Source of the DNA: an uncultured Actinomycetes bacterium
GTDB lineage: Bacteria; Actinomycetota; Actinomycetes; Nanopelagicales; Nanopelagicaceae
Length of the DNA stretch: 35,938 nt
NCBI GenBank assembly: GCA_903852585.1
Contig: CAINRG010000022.1
Location: forward strand, 1-35,938
Direction of reading: 5' to 3'
Of this stretch, positions 23,874 to 32,695 are shown one piece after another. Position numbers and translations under genes: made by a program. Within the stretch, counting starts at the first letter, position 1; every line of letters starts with the position of its first letter. The notes under the pieces are model-generated. The model saw only the letters and a program-made list of their open reading frames with translations, made no database searches and was not told the DNA's origin.

Positions 23874-24854
23874 ATGAGCGAACTTCGACTCTCATCTGAA
23901 AAACGCCTGCGCGTTTTTTCTGGACGAGGCTATCCCGAGCTAGCTGAAGAAGTGGCATCCGATCTAGGTATCGCAGTCACCCCAACATCTGCATACGACT
24001 TTGCAAATGGTGAAATCTTTGTTCGATTCGAAGAGAGTGTTCGCGGAAGCGATGCCTTCGTTATTCAAAGCCATGCCGCTCCTGTAAATAAACAGATCAT
24101 GGAGCAATTGATCATGGTCGATGCACTCAAGCGTGCATCTGCAAAGCGCATCACAGTTGTTGCACCCTTCTATGGATATGCGCGCCAAGATAAGAAGCAC
24201 CGTGGCCGTGAGCCTATTTCAGCTCGCCTCATGGCAGATCTCTTTAAAGCAGCGGGTGCAGATCGCCTGATGGTTGTTGATCTCCATACATCTCAAATTC
24301 AAGGATTCTTCGATGGTCCAGTTGATCATCTCTTTGCTCTTCCTTTGCTCACAAATTATGTTGGAAGCAAAGTTGATCGCAACAACCTCACCATTGTTTC
24401 GCCTGACTCAGGTCGCGTTCGTGTAGCAGAGCGCTGGTCAGATTTGATGGGTGGATGCCCCATCGCATTCATTCACAAGACTCGTGATCCACGCGTTCCA
24501 AACGAGGCGACAATTGGTCGCATTGTTGGTGATGTAAAGGGTCGTACCGCAGTTGTTATTGATGACATGATTGATACGGCGGGCACAATCGTAAAAGCTG
24601 TAGAAGCCTGTCTTGAAGCTGGAGCATCGGAAGTAATTGTCGCTGCTACACATGGAGTTCTTTCAGGCCCTGCCTCAGAGCGTTTAAAGAATAGTGGAGC
24701 AACTGAAGTCGTCATGACAAATACGCTTCCAATTCCCGATGAGAGCAAATTCGACAAGCTCACAATTCTTTCCATCGCGCCACTTCTTGCCCGTGCTATT
24801 CGTGAAGTATTCGAAGATGGGTCTGTGACGAGTCTCTTCGACGGACATAGCTAA
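23874..24854 (+). CDS. prs: Ribose-phosphate pyrophosphokinase (PRPP synthetase)
   Basis: Makes PRPP from ribose-5-phosphate and ATP for nucleotide, His and Trp synthesis. 326 residues. N-terminal LRVFSGRGYPELAEEVASDL, FANGEIFVRFEESVRG, the flexible-loop region YGYARQDKKHRGREPISARL, metal site VVDLHTSQIQGFFDGPVDHL and the PRPP loop VVIDDMIDTAGTI. Strong Shine-Dalgarno AAGGGGAG five bases before the ATG. It overlaps the next small gene (TAATG). The ribose-5-phosphate expected from the PNP/phosphomutase pair earlier in the window could feed this enzyme. Confidence 0.98.
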   Translation: MSELRLSSEKRLRVFSGRGYPELAEEVASDLGIAVTPTSAYDFANGEIFVRFEESVRGSDAFVIQSHAAPVNKQIMEQLIMVDALKRASAKRITVVAPFYGYARQDKKHRGREPISARLMADLFKAAGADRLMVVDLHTSQIQGFFDGPVDHLFALPLLTNYVGSKVDRNNLTIVSPDSGRVRVAERWSDLMGGCPIAFIHKTRDPRVPNEATIGRIVGDVKGRTAVVIDDMIDTAGTIVKAVEACLEAGASEVIVAATHGVLSGPASERLKNSGATEVVMTNTLPIPDESKFDKLTILSIAPLLARAIREVFEDGSVTSLFDGHS

Positions 24855-25078
24855 TGACGCCTGGAGTTGTTCATCCCACAAAAGAAACTTTGATAGAAAC
24901 TGTCGTCAATCGAGGATGGGCAAATCCGGCATTCGATCCAGTTACCGTGGCCGTTCTCATTCAGTCGTACACGATGGGAAAGATTGTTGATGACTTTGCA
25001 GATCAACCGATGGATCCTGAAAAGTGGATATTTCTCATCGATAATTTGTTAGAAATGCTTCTTTTTAAGCGCGCATAG
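24854..25078 (+). CDS. Small hypothetical protein coupled to prs
   Basis: 74 residues, not recognised. The ATG overlaps the prs stop (TAATG), so translation is probably coupled; codon use resembles the neighbours. The sequence is helical-looking and mildly acidic in the middle: ETLIETVVNRGWANPAFDPV, VAVLIQSYTMGKIVDDFADQ, PMDPEKWIFLIDNLLEMLLF, then KRA. No signal peptide, Cys motif or clear membrane helix; the Leu-rich C-terminus could be an amphipathic helix or dimer interface. The mycobacterial lpqT lies near this position but is a lipoprotein, and this is not one. It is believable as a gene because of the overlap and good codon use. Function unknown. Confidence 0.65.
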   Translation: MTPGVVHPTKETLIETVVNRGWANPAFDPVTVAVLIQSYTMGKIVDDFADQPMDPEKWIFLIDNLLEMLLFKRA

Positions 25079-25086
25079 AGCTCGTT

Positions 25087-25115
25087 TTGCTCCGCGGGAG
25101 GAGCCCGGCTATTCT
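25087..25115 (+). promoter_or_regulatory. Promoter of rplY-pth
   Basis: TTGCTC (25087-25092) and TATTCT (25110-25115) are separated by exactly 17 bp. Transcription would start near 25122, leaving a leader of about 117 bases before rplY. This is one of the few sites here with both a -35 and a -10. Confidence 0.5.
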
Positions 25116-25168
25116 TACGCCACGTCACGGCGAGGGATAACTGGTTCTGATTTCAGTATCCGTAATCG

Positions 25169-25213
25169 ACGGGTTGCTCTCTAACCGTGCTGTAGTAGTT
25201 CGCCCGAAGCACG
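25169..25213 (+). promoter_or_regulatory. rplY leader with two mutually exclusive hairpins
   Basis: Hairpin A pairs ACGG(g)TT (25169-25175, one bulged G) with AACCGT (25183-25188). Hairpin B pairs CGTGCT (25186-25191) with AGCACG (25208-25213). They share 25186-25188, so only one can form fully. Such alternatives are common in ribosomal-protein mRNA leaders. The pairing is visible; regulation is inferred. The Shine-Dalgarno GAGAAAG lies downstream of both. Confidence 0.35.
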
Positions 25214-25238
25214 TATGAATTAGAGAAAGCAGCAAATC

Positions 25239-25853
25239 ATGGCCGAGATTTCAATCAACGGAACAAAGCGCACCAATTTTGGTAAAGGCGCATCACGTCG
25301 CGATCGTAAGGCTGGCCTTGTCCCAGCAGTTATTTACGGACACGGCGCTGAACCACAGCACGTCTCTCTTCCTGCAAAGGAGATGGGAACTGCTCTTAAG
25401 ACTTCAAACGTTCTCCTCGACATCAACTTTGATGGAAAGGTTGAGCTCACACTTCCAAAGTCAGTCACAAAGAATCCTCTCACCGGAATTCTTGAGCACG
25501 TCGACCTTCTCGTCGTACGTCGTGGTGAAAAGGTAACTGTGGAAGTTCCAGTTCACACAACAGGTACACATAGCCGTGACGGAATTCTCGAGCACGTTAA
25601 CAACGCAATTGAAGTTGAAGTTGAAGCAACATCAATTCCTCAATTCATCGAGCTCAGCATTGAAGGTATGGAAGCAAATACTTCAAAGTATGCAGGAGAT
25701 GTTGTGCTTCCAGCTGGCATGAAGCTAGTTTCAGATGCACAGATGATTGTCGTTCACTTGTCTGAGAAGTCAACAGCAGCTGAAGAGACAACAGCAGCAC
25801 CTGCAGCGGATGCAGCAGCACCTGCAGCGGATGCAGCAGCAGAATCTAAGTAA
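25239..25853 (+). CDS. rplY: Large ribosomal subunit protein bL25 (Ctc/TL5 type)
   Basis: 5S rRNA-binding ribosomal protein with a C-terminal TL5/CTC beta domain. 204 residues. N-terminal L25 domain: TKRTNFGKGASRRDRKAGLV, PAVIYGHGAEPQHVSLPAKE and LTGILEHVDLLVVRRGEKVT; the CTC domain contains VPVHTTGTHSRDGILEHVNN. The C-terminal tail is Ala/Pro-rich from an exact 21-bp duplication (AAPAADA twice). Shine-Dalgarno GAGAAAG upstream. A long leader with alternative hairpins suggests autogenous control. pth follows after 13 bases, as in many actinobacteria. Confidence 0.97.
   Translation: MAEISINGTKRTNFGKGASRRDRKAGLVPAVIYGHGAEPQHVSLPAKEMGTALKTSNVLLDINFDGKVELTLPKSVTKNPLTGILEHVDLLVVRRGEKVTVEVPVHTTGTHSRDGILEHVNNAIEVEVEATSIPQFIELSIEGMEANTSKYAGDVVLPAGMKLVSDAQMIVVHLSEKSTAAEETTAAPAADAAAPAADAAAESK
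25794..25835. repeat. Exact 21-bp tandem duplication in the rplY tail
   Basis: The unit at 25794-25814 is repeated without change at 25815-25835 and encodes Ala-Ala-Pro-Ala-Ala-Asp-Ala twice. It lies in the disordered C-terminal tail, where length probably has little effect. Confidence 0.9.
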
Positions 25854-25866
25854 TTAACGAGTAAAG

Positions 25867-26430
25867 ATGTCAGATCGCTGGATTGTTTTCGGCCTAGGCA
25901 ATCCAGGCGATCAATATGCATCTACTCGGCATAATGCTGGCCAGATGGTTACAAACTATCTGGCCAGCGGCATGAAAACCTCTTCTCACAAATCTCGATG
26001 TGAAATTGCAGATATTCGAGTGGCTGGATCACCCGTAACGGTGGCGAAGTCGAAGTTATATATGAATGAATCTGGGGCTCCTTTGAAAGCTCTTTCAGAT
26101 TTTTACAAAGTACCCGCCTCGCAAATCATCGTCGTGCATGATGAAATTGATATCCCCTTTAACACCATTCGATTGAAGCTCGGTGGGGGAGATAATGGCC
26201 ATAATGGGCTGAAGGACATTACAAAACACTTTGCAGGACCTGACTATTACCGCGTTCGAATTGGCGTCGGTCGACCACCAGCCCCGCAAGATCCAGCGGA
26301 CTTTGTCTTGAAGCCATTTTCTTCGACTGAAAAAAAGGAACTTGACGATTTCATTTCGCGAGGAGCACTGGCTGTTGAGCGCTTAATTGAAAAGGGTCTT
26401 GAAATTGCCCAGCAGGAATTTAATAAGTAA
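25867..26430 (+). CDS. pth: Peptidyl-tRNA hydrolase
   Basis: Releases tRNA from peptidyl-tRNAs dropped by the ribosome. 187 residues. Motifs: FGLGNPGDQYASTRHNAGQM with the catalytic His in TRHNAG, YMNESGAPLKAL, VVHDEIDIPF (catalytic Asp region) and GGGDNGHNGLKDI. Thirteen bases after rplY, with only a weak GAG site before the ATG, so it is probably co-transcribed and coupled. The stop abuts the stop of the convergent ppc with no gap. Confidence 0.97.
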   Translation: MSDRWIVFGLGNPGDQYASTRHNAGQMVTNYLASGMKTSSHKSRCEIADIRVAGSPVTVAKSKLYMNESGAPLKALSDFYKVPASQIIVVHDEIDIPFNTIRLKLGGGDNGHNGLKDITKHFAGPDYYRVRIGVGRPPAPQDPADFVLKPFSSTEKKELDDFISRGALAVERLIEKGLEIAQQEFNK

Positions 26431-29103
26431 TCAGCCTGTATTGCGAAGGCCGGCAGCTACGCCGTTAATTGTTAGCAATAAAGCACGGTGAAGGACTGGG
26501 TCAGTAGCTCCACTATCGCGAACATGTTGAAGAAGTGATATTTGAAGGAGATGGAGTGGTGCTAGATAAATATCGCGAACTTGAAGCGTTCGAGAGAGAA
26601 TTTCCTGATCTCCAAGCAACTCCTTTTTATCTGTGAGATTAAGTATTTCCTGACGCGTAAGTTCAAATTCTTTCTCGATCGTACCGAGGAAATGATGCAG
26701 AGATGGATCAACAAGTTTTTCCACGTATTTACGAGACATCGCAAGGTCAGTCTTTGCCATCGTCATTTCAACGTTGGAAATAAATGTGCGGAAGAAGTGC
26801 CAATCTTTGAGCATATGTTTCAAAGTATCTGTCTGACCCGCCTCGCGGGCCGCCTTCAATCCCGATCCGACACCAAACCAGCCCGGAATAATTTGACGCG
26901 ATTGAGTCCAGCCAAAAACCCAAGGAATTGCACGAAGGCTTGCTAATCCGCCAGATGCATCTGGTCGTCGTGATGGTCGTGAACCGAGGAAGAGATCTCC
27001 GAGCTGTTCGACCGGAGTGGATGAATAGAAATAAGCTGGAAGATCTTTATGGTCGATGAGAGATCGATACGTCGCAAAGGAGTTATCGCTGATGAGATCC
27101 ATGCATGTATTCCATTTAAGAAGATCTTCAGGACTTTGTCGAGGTGAACGATTCAACACTGTTGCTTCAAGTGCTGCCGCAAGTGTCAGTTCAACGTTTT
27201 CGCGGGCAAGGGCGGGAAGTGCATATTTGTCACTGATGACTTCGCCTTGCTCTGTCATTTTGATTTGGCCGTCCAAAGTTCCCCATGGAAGTGCGATTAA
27301 AGCATCGTAAGTAGGCCCACCACCGCGCCCAACAGAGCCACCGCGACCATGGAAGAGACGAAGTTTTACGCCGTGTTTCAAAGCGATATCGCGAAGCTTT
27401 CTCTGTGCCTTGTGAATTTCCCATTGCGATGTCGCGATGCCAGCATCTTTGTTGGAATCAGAGTAGCCAAGCATTACTTCCTGGATATCTCCTCGAAGAG
27501 TTACAAGTTCTCTATATTGAGGATTAGAAAGAAGTGCGTCAAGAATCGTATCTGCTGCCCGAAGTTCGGCAACCGTTTCAAGAAGTGGAGCAAAGCCGAC
27601 TTTGGCGAATTTTTCACCATGAAGAGAGAGAAGACCTGCAATATGTGCAATCGCGACAGGCGCAAGGACATCTTCATGGCTTTTTGTCATTGAAATGATG
27701 TAGGTCTCGATTACTTCTGGACCAAATTTCTCGATGAGCTCTCGAATAGCAACAAATGTATTGAGAGTCTTTGATCCATCTGCATCGAGTCCAGAGAGAT
27801 CAAAACTTGATGGAGTCTTCAATTCACTGAGGAGTGCCTCAGTGCGATTTTCATACTTTGCACCGAGTAATTGAGAGAGAACATGATGGTGAGCATCAGA
27901 ATGCTCGCGAACATCCATCGTCGCGTGCGTGAGGCCAAAAGAGGAAACAGTTCGAATGATTCGCTCAAGAAATCCTTCTGAAATCAACTCTCCACGATGT
28001 TTAGTCAGTGAGCGCTGCATGATGGCAAGATCTTCGAGGAGTTCGGCGGTACTGTCGTAATCACGACCATATTCATGGCCGGCACCTGCAGCATGGCGAC
28101 GCGCAGTCAGAACGAGTTTGTGACGAATAGCCGTTGCCTTCAAGCGATATGGCTCTTCAACGTTAAGACGGCGATAGCGATCTTCTATTTCTGGAAGTGA
28201 ATAAAGATCGTGTTTGACCGAATCAATAAGTTCGTCAGAAACGCCAACAATTCGAGTAGATACAGAGAGGGCTTGGCGAAGTTCATCGACTGCCTTGAGC
28301 ATCGTGCGAATAAAGTGGCCGGTCTGTAAGGTAATTGCTTTTGTGGTGACTTCGGGAGTGATGTGAGGATTTCCATCCCGGTCTCCGCCAATCCACGTTC
28401 CAAAACTAAATGGGCGAGATGTTGGAGATACCTCGACTCCAATTCGCTTGAGTTCGTGGGCAAAATCATCGAGCACATCTGGCATTGTCATCGTGAAGAG
28501 ATCATCTAGGTAGTACAAAGCATTTGTTGCTTCATCAAGCGGTTCAGGTCGGCCTACACGTAATTCATCGGTCTGCCACAGAAGGTCAACAGCCTCAGCT
28601 AAGCGACGACTTCGAACAGAAGTATCTGCGTCGTCGAGAAGATCAGCAATCGTTCCCATTTTGCTTAAGACTGAACGTCGCGCCGCTTCTGTAGGGTGGG
28701 CAGTAAAAACTGGGCGAACAGAAAAGTTATCAACCCACTCTTGCAAATCTTGAGTCGTAAATTCCTTATGAGTTTTTTGTGCATCACTAATGCGGTCTAC
28801 CGCACGACTGAGCCAGGACCCACCGGCGTTTCTTTGGTCAGCGAGTACGCGTGCGCGGTGCACTTGCTCTGCGACGTTAGCCAACTGAAAGTAAGTACTA
28901 AAAGCTCGCACCAACTGAATGCTTTGATCTGAAGTGAGATTATCTAAAATTTCTTCTCCGCTTCCTTCGCGGACTGCCTTACGCACTTTCTCCACAAGAT
29001 TGAGCAGGTCTTCACCTTCTTGTCGGACCAGGCTTTGGCCTAAGAGATCACCCAGGCGACGAACATCACTGCGAAGCTCAGCGCCATCATCCTGGAGAGT
29101 CAT
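26431..29103 (-). CDS. ppc: Phosphoenolpyruvate carboxylase
   Basis: Anaplerotic enzyme that makes oxaloacetate from PEP and bicarbonate. 890 residues, normal size. Catalytic motifs: VFTAHPTEAARRSVL (His, about 134-148), GGDRDGNPHITPEVT, LGYSDSNKDAGIATSQWEIH, LFHGRGGSVGRGGGPTYDA, and the conserved C-terminal end RNTG. The ATG at 29103 is the first possible start after an in-frame stop; no strong Shine-Dalgarno or leaderless -10 is visible, so the promoter is unresolved. Divergent from mfd with a hairpin in the 93-base gap; convergent and abutting with pth. Confidence 0.98.
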   Translation of the reverse strand: MTLQDDGAELRSDVRRLGDLLGQSLVRQEGEDLLNLVEKVRKAVREGSGEEILDNLTSDQSIQLVRAFSTYFQLANVAEQVHRARVLADQRNAGGSWLSRAVDRISDAQKTHKEFTTQDLQEWVDNFSVRPVFTAHPTEAARRSVLSKMGTIADLLDDADTSVRSRRLAEAVDLLWQTDELRVGRPEPLDEATNALYYLDDLFTMTMPDVLDDFAHELKRIGVEVSPTSRPFSFGTWIGGDRDGNPHITPEVTTKAITLQTGHFIRTMLKAVDELRQALSVSTRIVGVSDELIDSVKHDLYSLPEIEDRYRRLNVEEPYRLKATAIRHKLVLTARRHAAGAGHEYGRDYDSTAELLEDLAIMQRSLTKHRGELISEGFLERIIRTVSSFGLTHATMDVREHSDAHHHVLSQLLGAKYENRTEALLSELKTPSSFDLSGLDADGSKTLNTFVAIRELIEKFGPEVIETYIISMTKSHEDVLAPVAIAHIAGLLSLHGEKFAKVGFAPLLETVAELRAADTILDALLSNPQYRELVTLRGDIQEVMLGYSDSNKDAGIATSQWEIHKAQRKLRDIALKHGVKLRLFHGRGGSVGRGGGPTYDALIALPWGTLDGQIKMTEQGEVISDKYALPALARENVELTLAAALEATVLNRSPRQSPEDLLKWNTCMDLISDNSFATYRSLIDHKDLPAYFYSSTPVEQLGDLFLGSRPSRRPDASGGLASLRAIPWVFGWTQSRQIIPGWFGVGSGLKAAREAGQTDTLKHMLKDWHFFRTFISNVEMTMAKTDLAMSRKYVEKLVDPSLHHFLGTIEKEFELTRQEILNLTDKKELLGDQEILSRTLQVRDIYLAPLHLLQISLLQHVRDSGATDPVLHRALLLTINGVAAGLRNTG

Positions 29104-29119
29104 GCATGAATCATTCCAT

Positions 29120-29125
29120 TAGAAT
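29120..29125 (+). promoter_or_regulatory. Possible mfd -10 element
   Basis: TAGAAT fits TANNNT. Transcription from about 29132 would place the 29143-29168 hairpin inside the mfd leader. No clear -35. Confidence 0.3.
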
Positions 29126-29142
29126 GGGCATGTACAAAAAGC

Positions 29143-29168
29143 ACCCCCCTTCTCCTAGAAGTGGGGGT
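29143..29168. terminator. Terminator-like hairpin in the ppc/mfd divergent region
   Basis: ACCCCC (29143-29148) pairs with GGGGGT (29163-29168) and CTTC (29149-29152) with GAAG (29158-29161): ten base pairs with one bulged T and a five-base loop. TTTT (29168-29171), AGGCG and TTTT follow on the plus strand. On the minus strand the hairpin is followed by GC and TTTTT. It could terminate in both directions, yet it lies between two divergent genes, so it is either a leader attenuator for mfd or an insulator. Confidence 0.55.
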
Positions 29169-29196
29169 TTTAGGCGTTTTATTGGAGGTGGTCAGA

Positions 29197-32100
29197 ATGG
29201 CTTTGCTAAAAGCACTTTCTAATCTGACCATTCCTCAGAGTCCAGACGGCTCTGTCGTAACTTCCATTACTGCAGCGCAGGGACTCATAGCAGCAACTCG
29301 AAGCAACGATCGACCTATATTGCTGGTGACATCATCATCACGCCGGGCAGATGAATTAACAGCGGAATTAGAAACGTATCTTGGGGTTGGTTATGTCTTG
29401 AATTTCCCTCCCTGGGAAACGCTTCCGCATGAACGCTTGAGCCCTAAGAGCGACACCATTGCTGCGCGTTACAAGACTCTTCATGCAATAGAGCACGATA
29501 AAAATATTAAAGTCGTTGTGACGTCGGTTCGTGGATTAATTCAACCCATTAATGGGGCGCTGCTAAAAACGGAATTGATTTCGCTAGAAATTGATGCGGA
29601 GATTTCTCTAGAGTCACTTATTGAGCGACTTTCCTTCTTTGGATTCACTCGAACAGATCTTGTAGAAAAGCGTGGGGACTTTGCCGTTCGCGGTGGAATT
29701 GTTGACTTTTTCCCTGCTGATCAAGAACACCCGGTGCGTGTAGATTTCTTTGGGGATGTTGTAGAGGAAATTGCTCTTTTTACAGTTTCCGATCAACGTA
29801 CATTTGCCCCAGTCGTTGGGACTCTTACAGTATTTCCCTGTCGAGAGCTGTTGCTAACAGATGTGATAAAAAAGAGAGCAGCCTATCTTGCAGCTGAATT
29901 TCCTCAACTTTCAGAGATATGTAGCAAACTTGCAGAAGGAATTGTTGTCGATGGAATGGAGTCACTGACAGCAGCACTCACTGATGATTTAAAAAATCTT
30001 TTAGAATTTCTCCCAAAAAATTATGAAGTTCTTATTATTGATGCACCACGCATAGCATCTCGGGCTATGGATTTGATTGAAACAAATAAAGAGTTTCTCG
30101 ATGCATCGTGGTCTAACGCTGCTCTTGGTGGCGCTGCTCCCATTGATATTTCTTCCCAGCTTGAACTTGGCGGGTATTACTCGATGAAAGAACTTGAGGA
30201 ATCTGCCATTTCTCGCGGAATGCAGTGGAGTTCCCTTAATCCATATTCGAGTGACCTCAATGGTGAAGATGGTCCAAACGAGTTCGAGGCTATTCCCATT
30301 TACTCAGGAAAGATTGATGTAGCAGTCTCGGAGATAAAAGAATGGGTAAAGGATGGTTTTCTTCTTATATTTACCGCTTCAGGACCTGGAATCATCGAGC
30401 GTTTTAATCAAATTTTTATTGATGCCGATATCCCAACCCGCATTGTCAATGGGATCGATAGTGCACTCACTCGAGGAGTGGCATATTTAACTCTCACACC
30501 TATCGAGCATGGATATATCGTGCATTCGACAAAAACTATTTTGATAACCGAAAAAGATATTTCGGGGCAGCGATCATCCAATAAAGATCAAGCGCGGATG
30601 CCCTCCCGCAGAAAGAAGTCCATTGATCCTCTTGAACTTAAATCAGGGGATTTTGTTGTTCATGAACAACATGGCGTAGGACGATATATAGAATTAGTCC
30701 AGCGCAAGGCTGGTGGTATATCCCGGGAATACATGGTTATTGAATATGCCGCCTCAAAACGTGGACAACCAGCAGATCGCCTCTTTGTTCCTACCGATAC
30801 GTTGGAGCAGGTCACTCGCTATGTTGGGGGAGAAGCACCATCAGTCCATCGCATTGGTGGAGCGGATTGGCAAAACGCAAAGAGAAAAGCACGAAAGGCT
30901 GTAAAACAAATTGCAGCGGAACTTATCCAACTCTATGCGGCTCGAATGGCAGCACCTGGATTTGCATTTTCGCCTGATACCCCATGGCAACGAGAGCTTG
31001 AAGAGGCATTTCCCTACGTAGAAACTATTGATCAGCTTTCGACAATTGATGAAGTAAAGAGAGATATGGAAGCGCGGCATCCTATGGATCGCGTTGTTTG
31101 TGGTGATGTGGGATATGGAAAAACTGAAATTGCAATCCGCGCAGCTTTCAAAGCGGTCCAGGATGGCAAGCAGGTTGCAGTTCTTGTCCCAACAACTCTT
31201 TTAGTGCAGCAACATCTGACGACATTTATGAACCGCTATGTTGGTTTTCCTGTGCGGGTAGCCGGTCTCTCTCGCTTTAATACAGCAAAAGAAAGTAAGG
31301 AAATCATTGCTGGGCTCTCAGATGGCTCGATAGATATTGCTATCGGAACCCATAGATTGCTCTCCAAAGATATTCAATTCAAAGATCTCGGGCTTGTTAT
31401 TGTTGATGAGGAACAGAGATTTGGTGTTGAACATAAAGAAGAACTGAAGAAAACCCGTACAAATGTCGATGTTTTATCTATGTCAGCAACGCCGATTCCA
31501 CGCACTCTAGAGATGGCAATCACGGGAATTCGCGAAATGTCCAACATTACGACTCCGCCTGAGGAGCGTCACCCGGTACTCACATATGTTGGTTTTTATG
31601 ACGATAAGCAGATCACGGCAGCGATCCACCGGGAACTACTGCGCGATGGCCAAATCTTTTTTGTCCATAATCGAGTTGATTCCATCGACGCCATGGCAGA
31701 GCGTTTGCACACTTTAGTTCCTGAGGCTCGTATCGGTGTCGCACACGGGCAGATGAGTGAACGTGAATTAGAAGATGTCATTTTGGGCTTCTGGGAGCGT
31801 GAATACGATCTGCTTGTTTGCACCACGATTATTGAAAGCGGAATTGATATTCCAAATGCAAACACTTTAATTGTGGATCGCGCTGATGCGTTTGGACTTT
31901 CTCAACTTCATCAATTGCGTGGACGAGTGGGGCGCGGCCGTGAAAGGGCATATGCCTACTTCTTATATTCTGCAGATAAACCTCTCACGGAGATTGCTCA
32001 CGATCGGCTCAAGACAATTGCCACAAATACAGATCTTGGTTCAGGCATGCAAGTGGCGCTGAAGGATTTGGAAATACGTGGTGCTGGAAATCTTCTTGGT

Positions 32101-32682
32101 GGTGAGCAATCAGGCCATATCGCCGAAGTGGGATTTGATTTATATATGCGCATGGTGGGTGAGGCCGTTCAAGATTTCAAAACTGGAATTGTGGATACAG
32201 ACGAACAGTTGAGAGATTGCAAAGTTGAACTTCCCGTTACTGCGCATCTTCCTGTTGACTATGTTCCTTCAGAGAGATTGCGTTTGGATCTTTATCGCAG
32301 AATGGCCGATGCCCACCTTGATACAGACCTGGATGCAATCGTTGAAGAGCTACAAGATCGCTTTGGCGAACTACCTGAACCGGCGCAAAATCTTTTGGCC
32401 GTGGCGCGAATTAGAACTTTTGCAAAGAAACTAGGGCTCACCGAAGTGGTCCTGCAAGGAAAGTACCTCAAGCTTGCCCCTGTGGAGTTGGCAGAATCTG
32501 CAGAAGTTCGCACTCTGCGAGTCTTCCCAGGAACCCTCATAAAAAAGGCAACAAAGAGCGTCATGGTGGCGAAGGGCACTTCCTTAACTCTCTTGCCGAA
32601 CTCGCCTGGAAGCGGGGATGTAGGAGATACTTCAACCCTGTCCTGGGCACTCGATGTGCTGAAGACTATATTTAATAAGTGA
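29197..32682 (+). CDS. mfd: Transcription-repair coupling factor
   Basis: Superfamily 2 translocase that removes RNA polymerase stalled at lesions and recruits UvrA. 1161 residues. Order: UvrB-like N-terminal modules (about 1-350, with YVLNFPPWETLPHERLSPKS), CarD-like polymerase-interaction domain (FVVHEQHGVGRY, about 485), helicase motif I GDVGYGKTE (about 634), motif II VIVDEEQRFG (about 733), SMSATPIPRTL, motif VI QLRGRVGRGRERAYAY, and the C-terminal TRCF domain. The frame is open to 29161, but the ATG at 29197 has GGAGG eight bases upstream and begins at homology. Followed by the SurA-like lipoprotein and mazG as in other actinobacteria. Confidence 0.98.
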   Translation: MALLKALSNLTIPQSPDGSVVTSITAAQGLIAATRSNDRPILLVTSSSRRADELTAELETYLGVGYVLNFPPWETLPHERLSPKSDTIAARYKTLHAIEHDKNIKVVVTSVRGLIQPINGALLKTELISLEIDAEISLESLIERLSFFGFTRTDLVEKRGDFAVRGGIVDFFPADQEHPVRVDFFGDVVEEIALFTVSDQRTFAPVVGTLTVFPCRELLLTDVIKKRAAYLAAEFPQLSEICSKLAEGIVVDGMESLTAALTDDLKNLLEFLPKNYEVLIIDAPRIASRAMDLIETNKEFLDASWSNAALGGAAPIDISSQLELGGYYSMKELEESAISRGMQWSSLNPYSSDLNGEDGPNEFEAIPIYSGKIDVAVSEIKEWVKDGFLLIFTASGPGIIERFNQIFIDADIPTRIVNGIDSALTRGVAYLTLTPIEHGYIVHSTKTILITEKDISGQRSSNKDQARMPSRRKKSIDPLELKSGDFVVHEQHGVGRYIELVQRKAGGISREYMVIEYAASKRGQPADRLFVPTDTLEQVTRYVGGEAPSVHRIGGADWQNAKRKARKAVKQIAAELIQLYAARMAAPGFAFSPDTPWQRELEEAFPYVETIDQLSTIDEVKRDMEARHPMDRVVCGDVGYGKTEIAIRAAFKAVQDGKQVAVLVPTTLLVQQHLTTFMNRYVGFPVRVAGLSRFNTAKESKEIIAGLSDGSIDIAIGTHRLLSKDIQFKDLGLVIVDEEQRFGVEHKEELKKTRTNVDVLSMSATPIPRTLEMAITGIREMSNITTPPEERHPVLTYVGFYDDKQITAAIHRELLRDGQIFFVHNRVDSIDAMAERLHTLVPEARIGVAHGQMSERELEDVILGFWEREYDLLVCTTIIESGIDIPNANTLIVDRADAFGLSQLHQLRGRVGRGRERAYAYFLYSADKPLTEIAHDRLKTIATNTDLGSGMQVALKDLEIRGAGNLLGGEQSGHIAEVGFDLYMRMVGEAVQDFKTGIVDTDEQLRDCKVELPVTAHLPVDYVPSERLRLDLYRRMADAHLDTDLDAIVEELQDRFGELPEPAQNLLAVARIRTFAKKLGLTEVVLQGKYLKLAPVELAESAEVRTLRVFPGTLIKKATKSVMVAKGTSLTLLPNSPGSGDVGDTSTLSWALDVLKTIFNK

Positions 32683-32695
32683 AATGGAGTTCGTC

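Noticed and set aside
25088-25104. GCTCC/GGAGC hairpin as a prs-operon terminator
   Set aside because: No T-tract follows, and it overlaps a better-supported rplY promoter.
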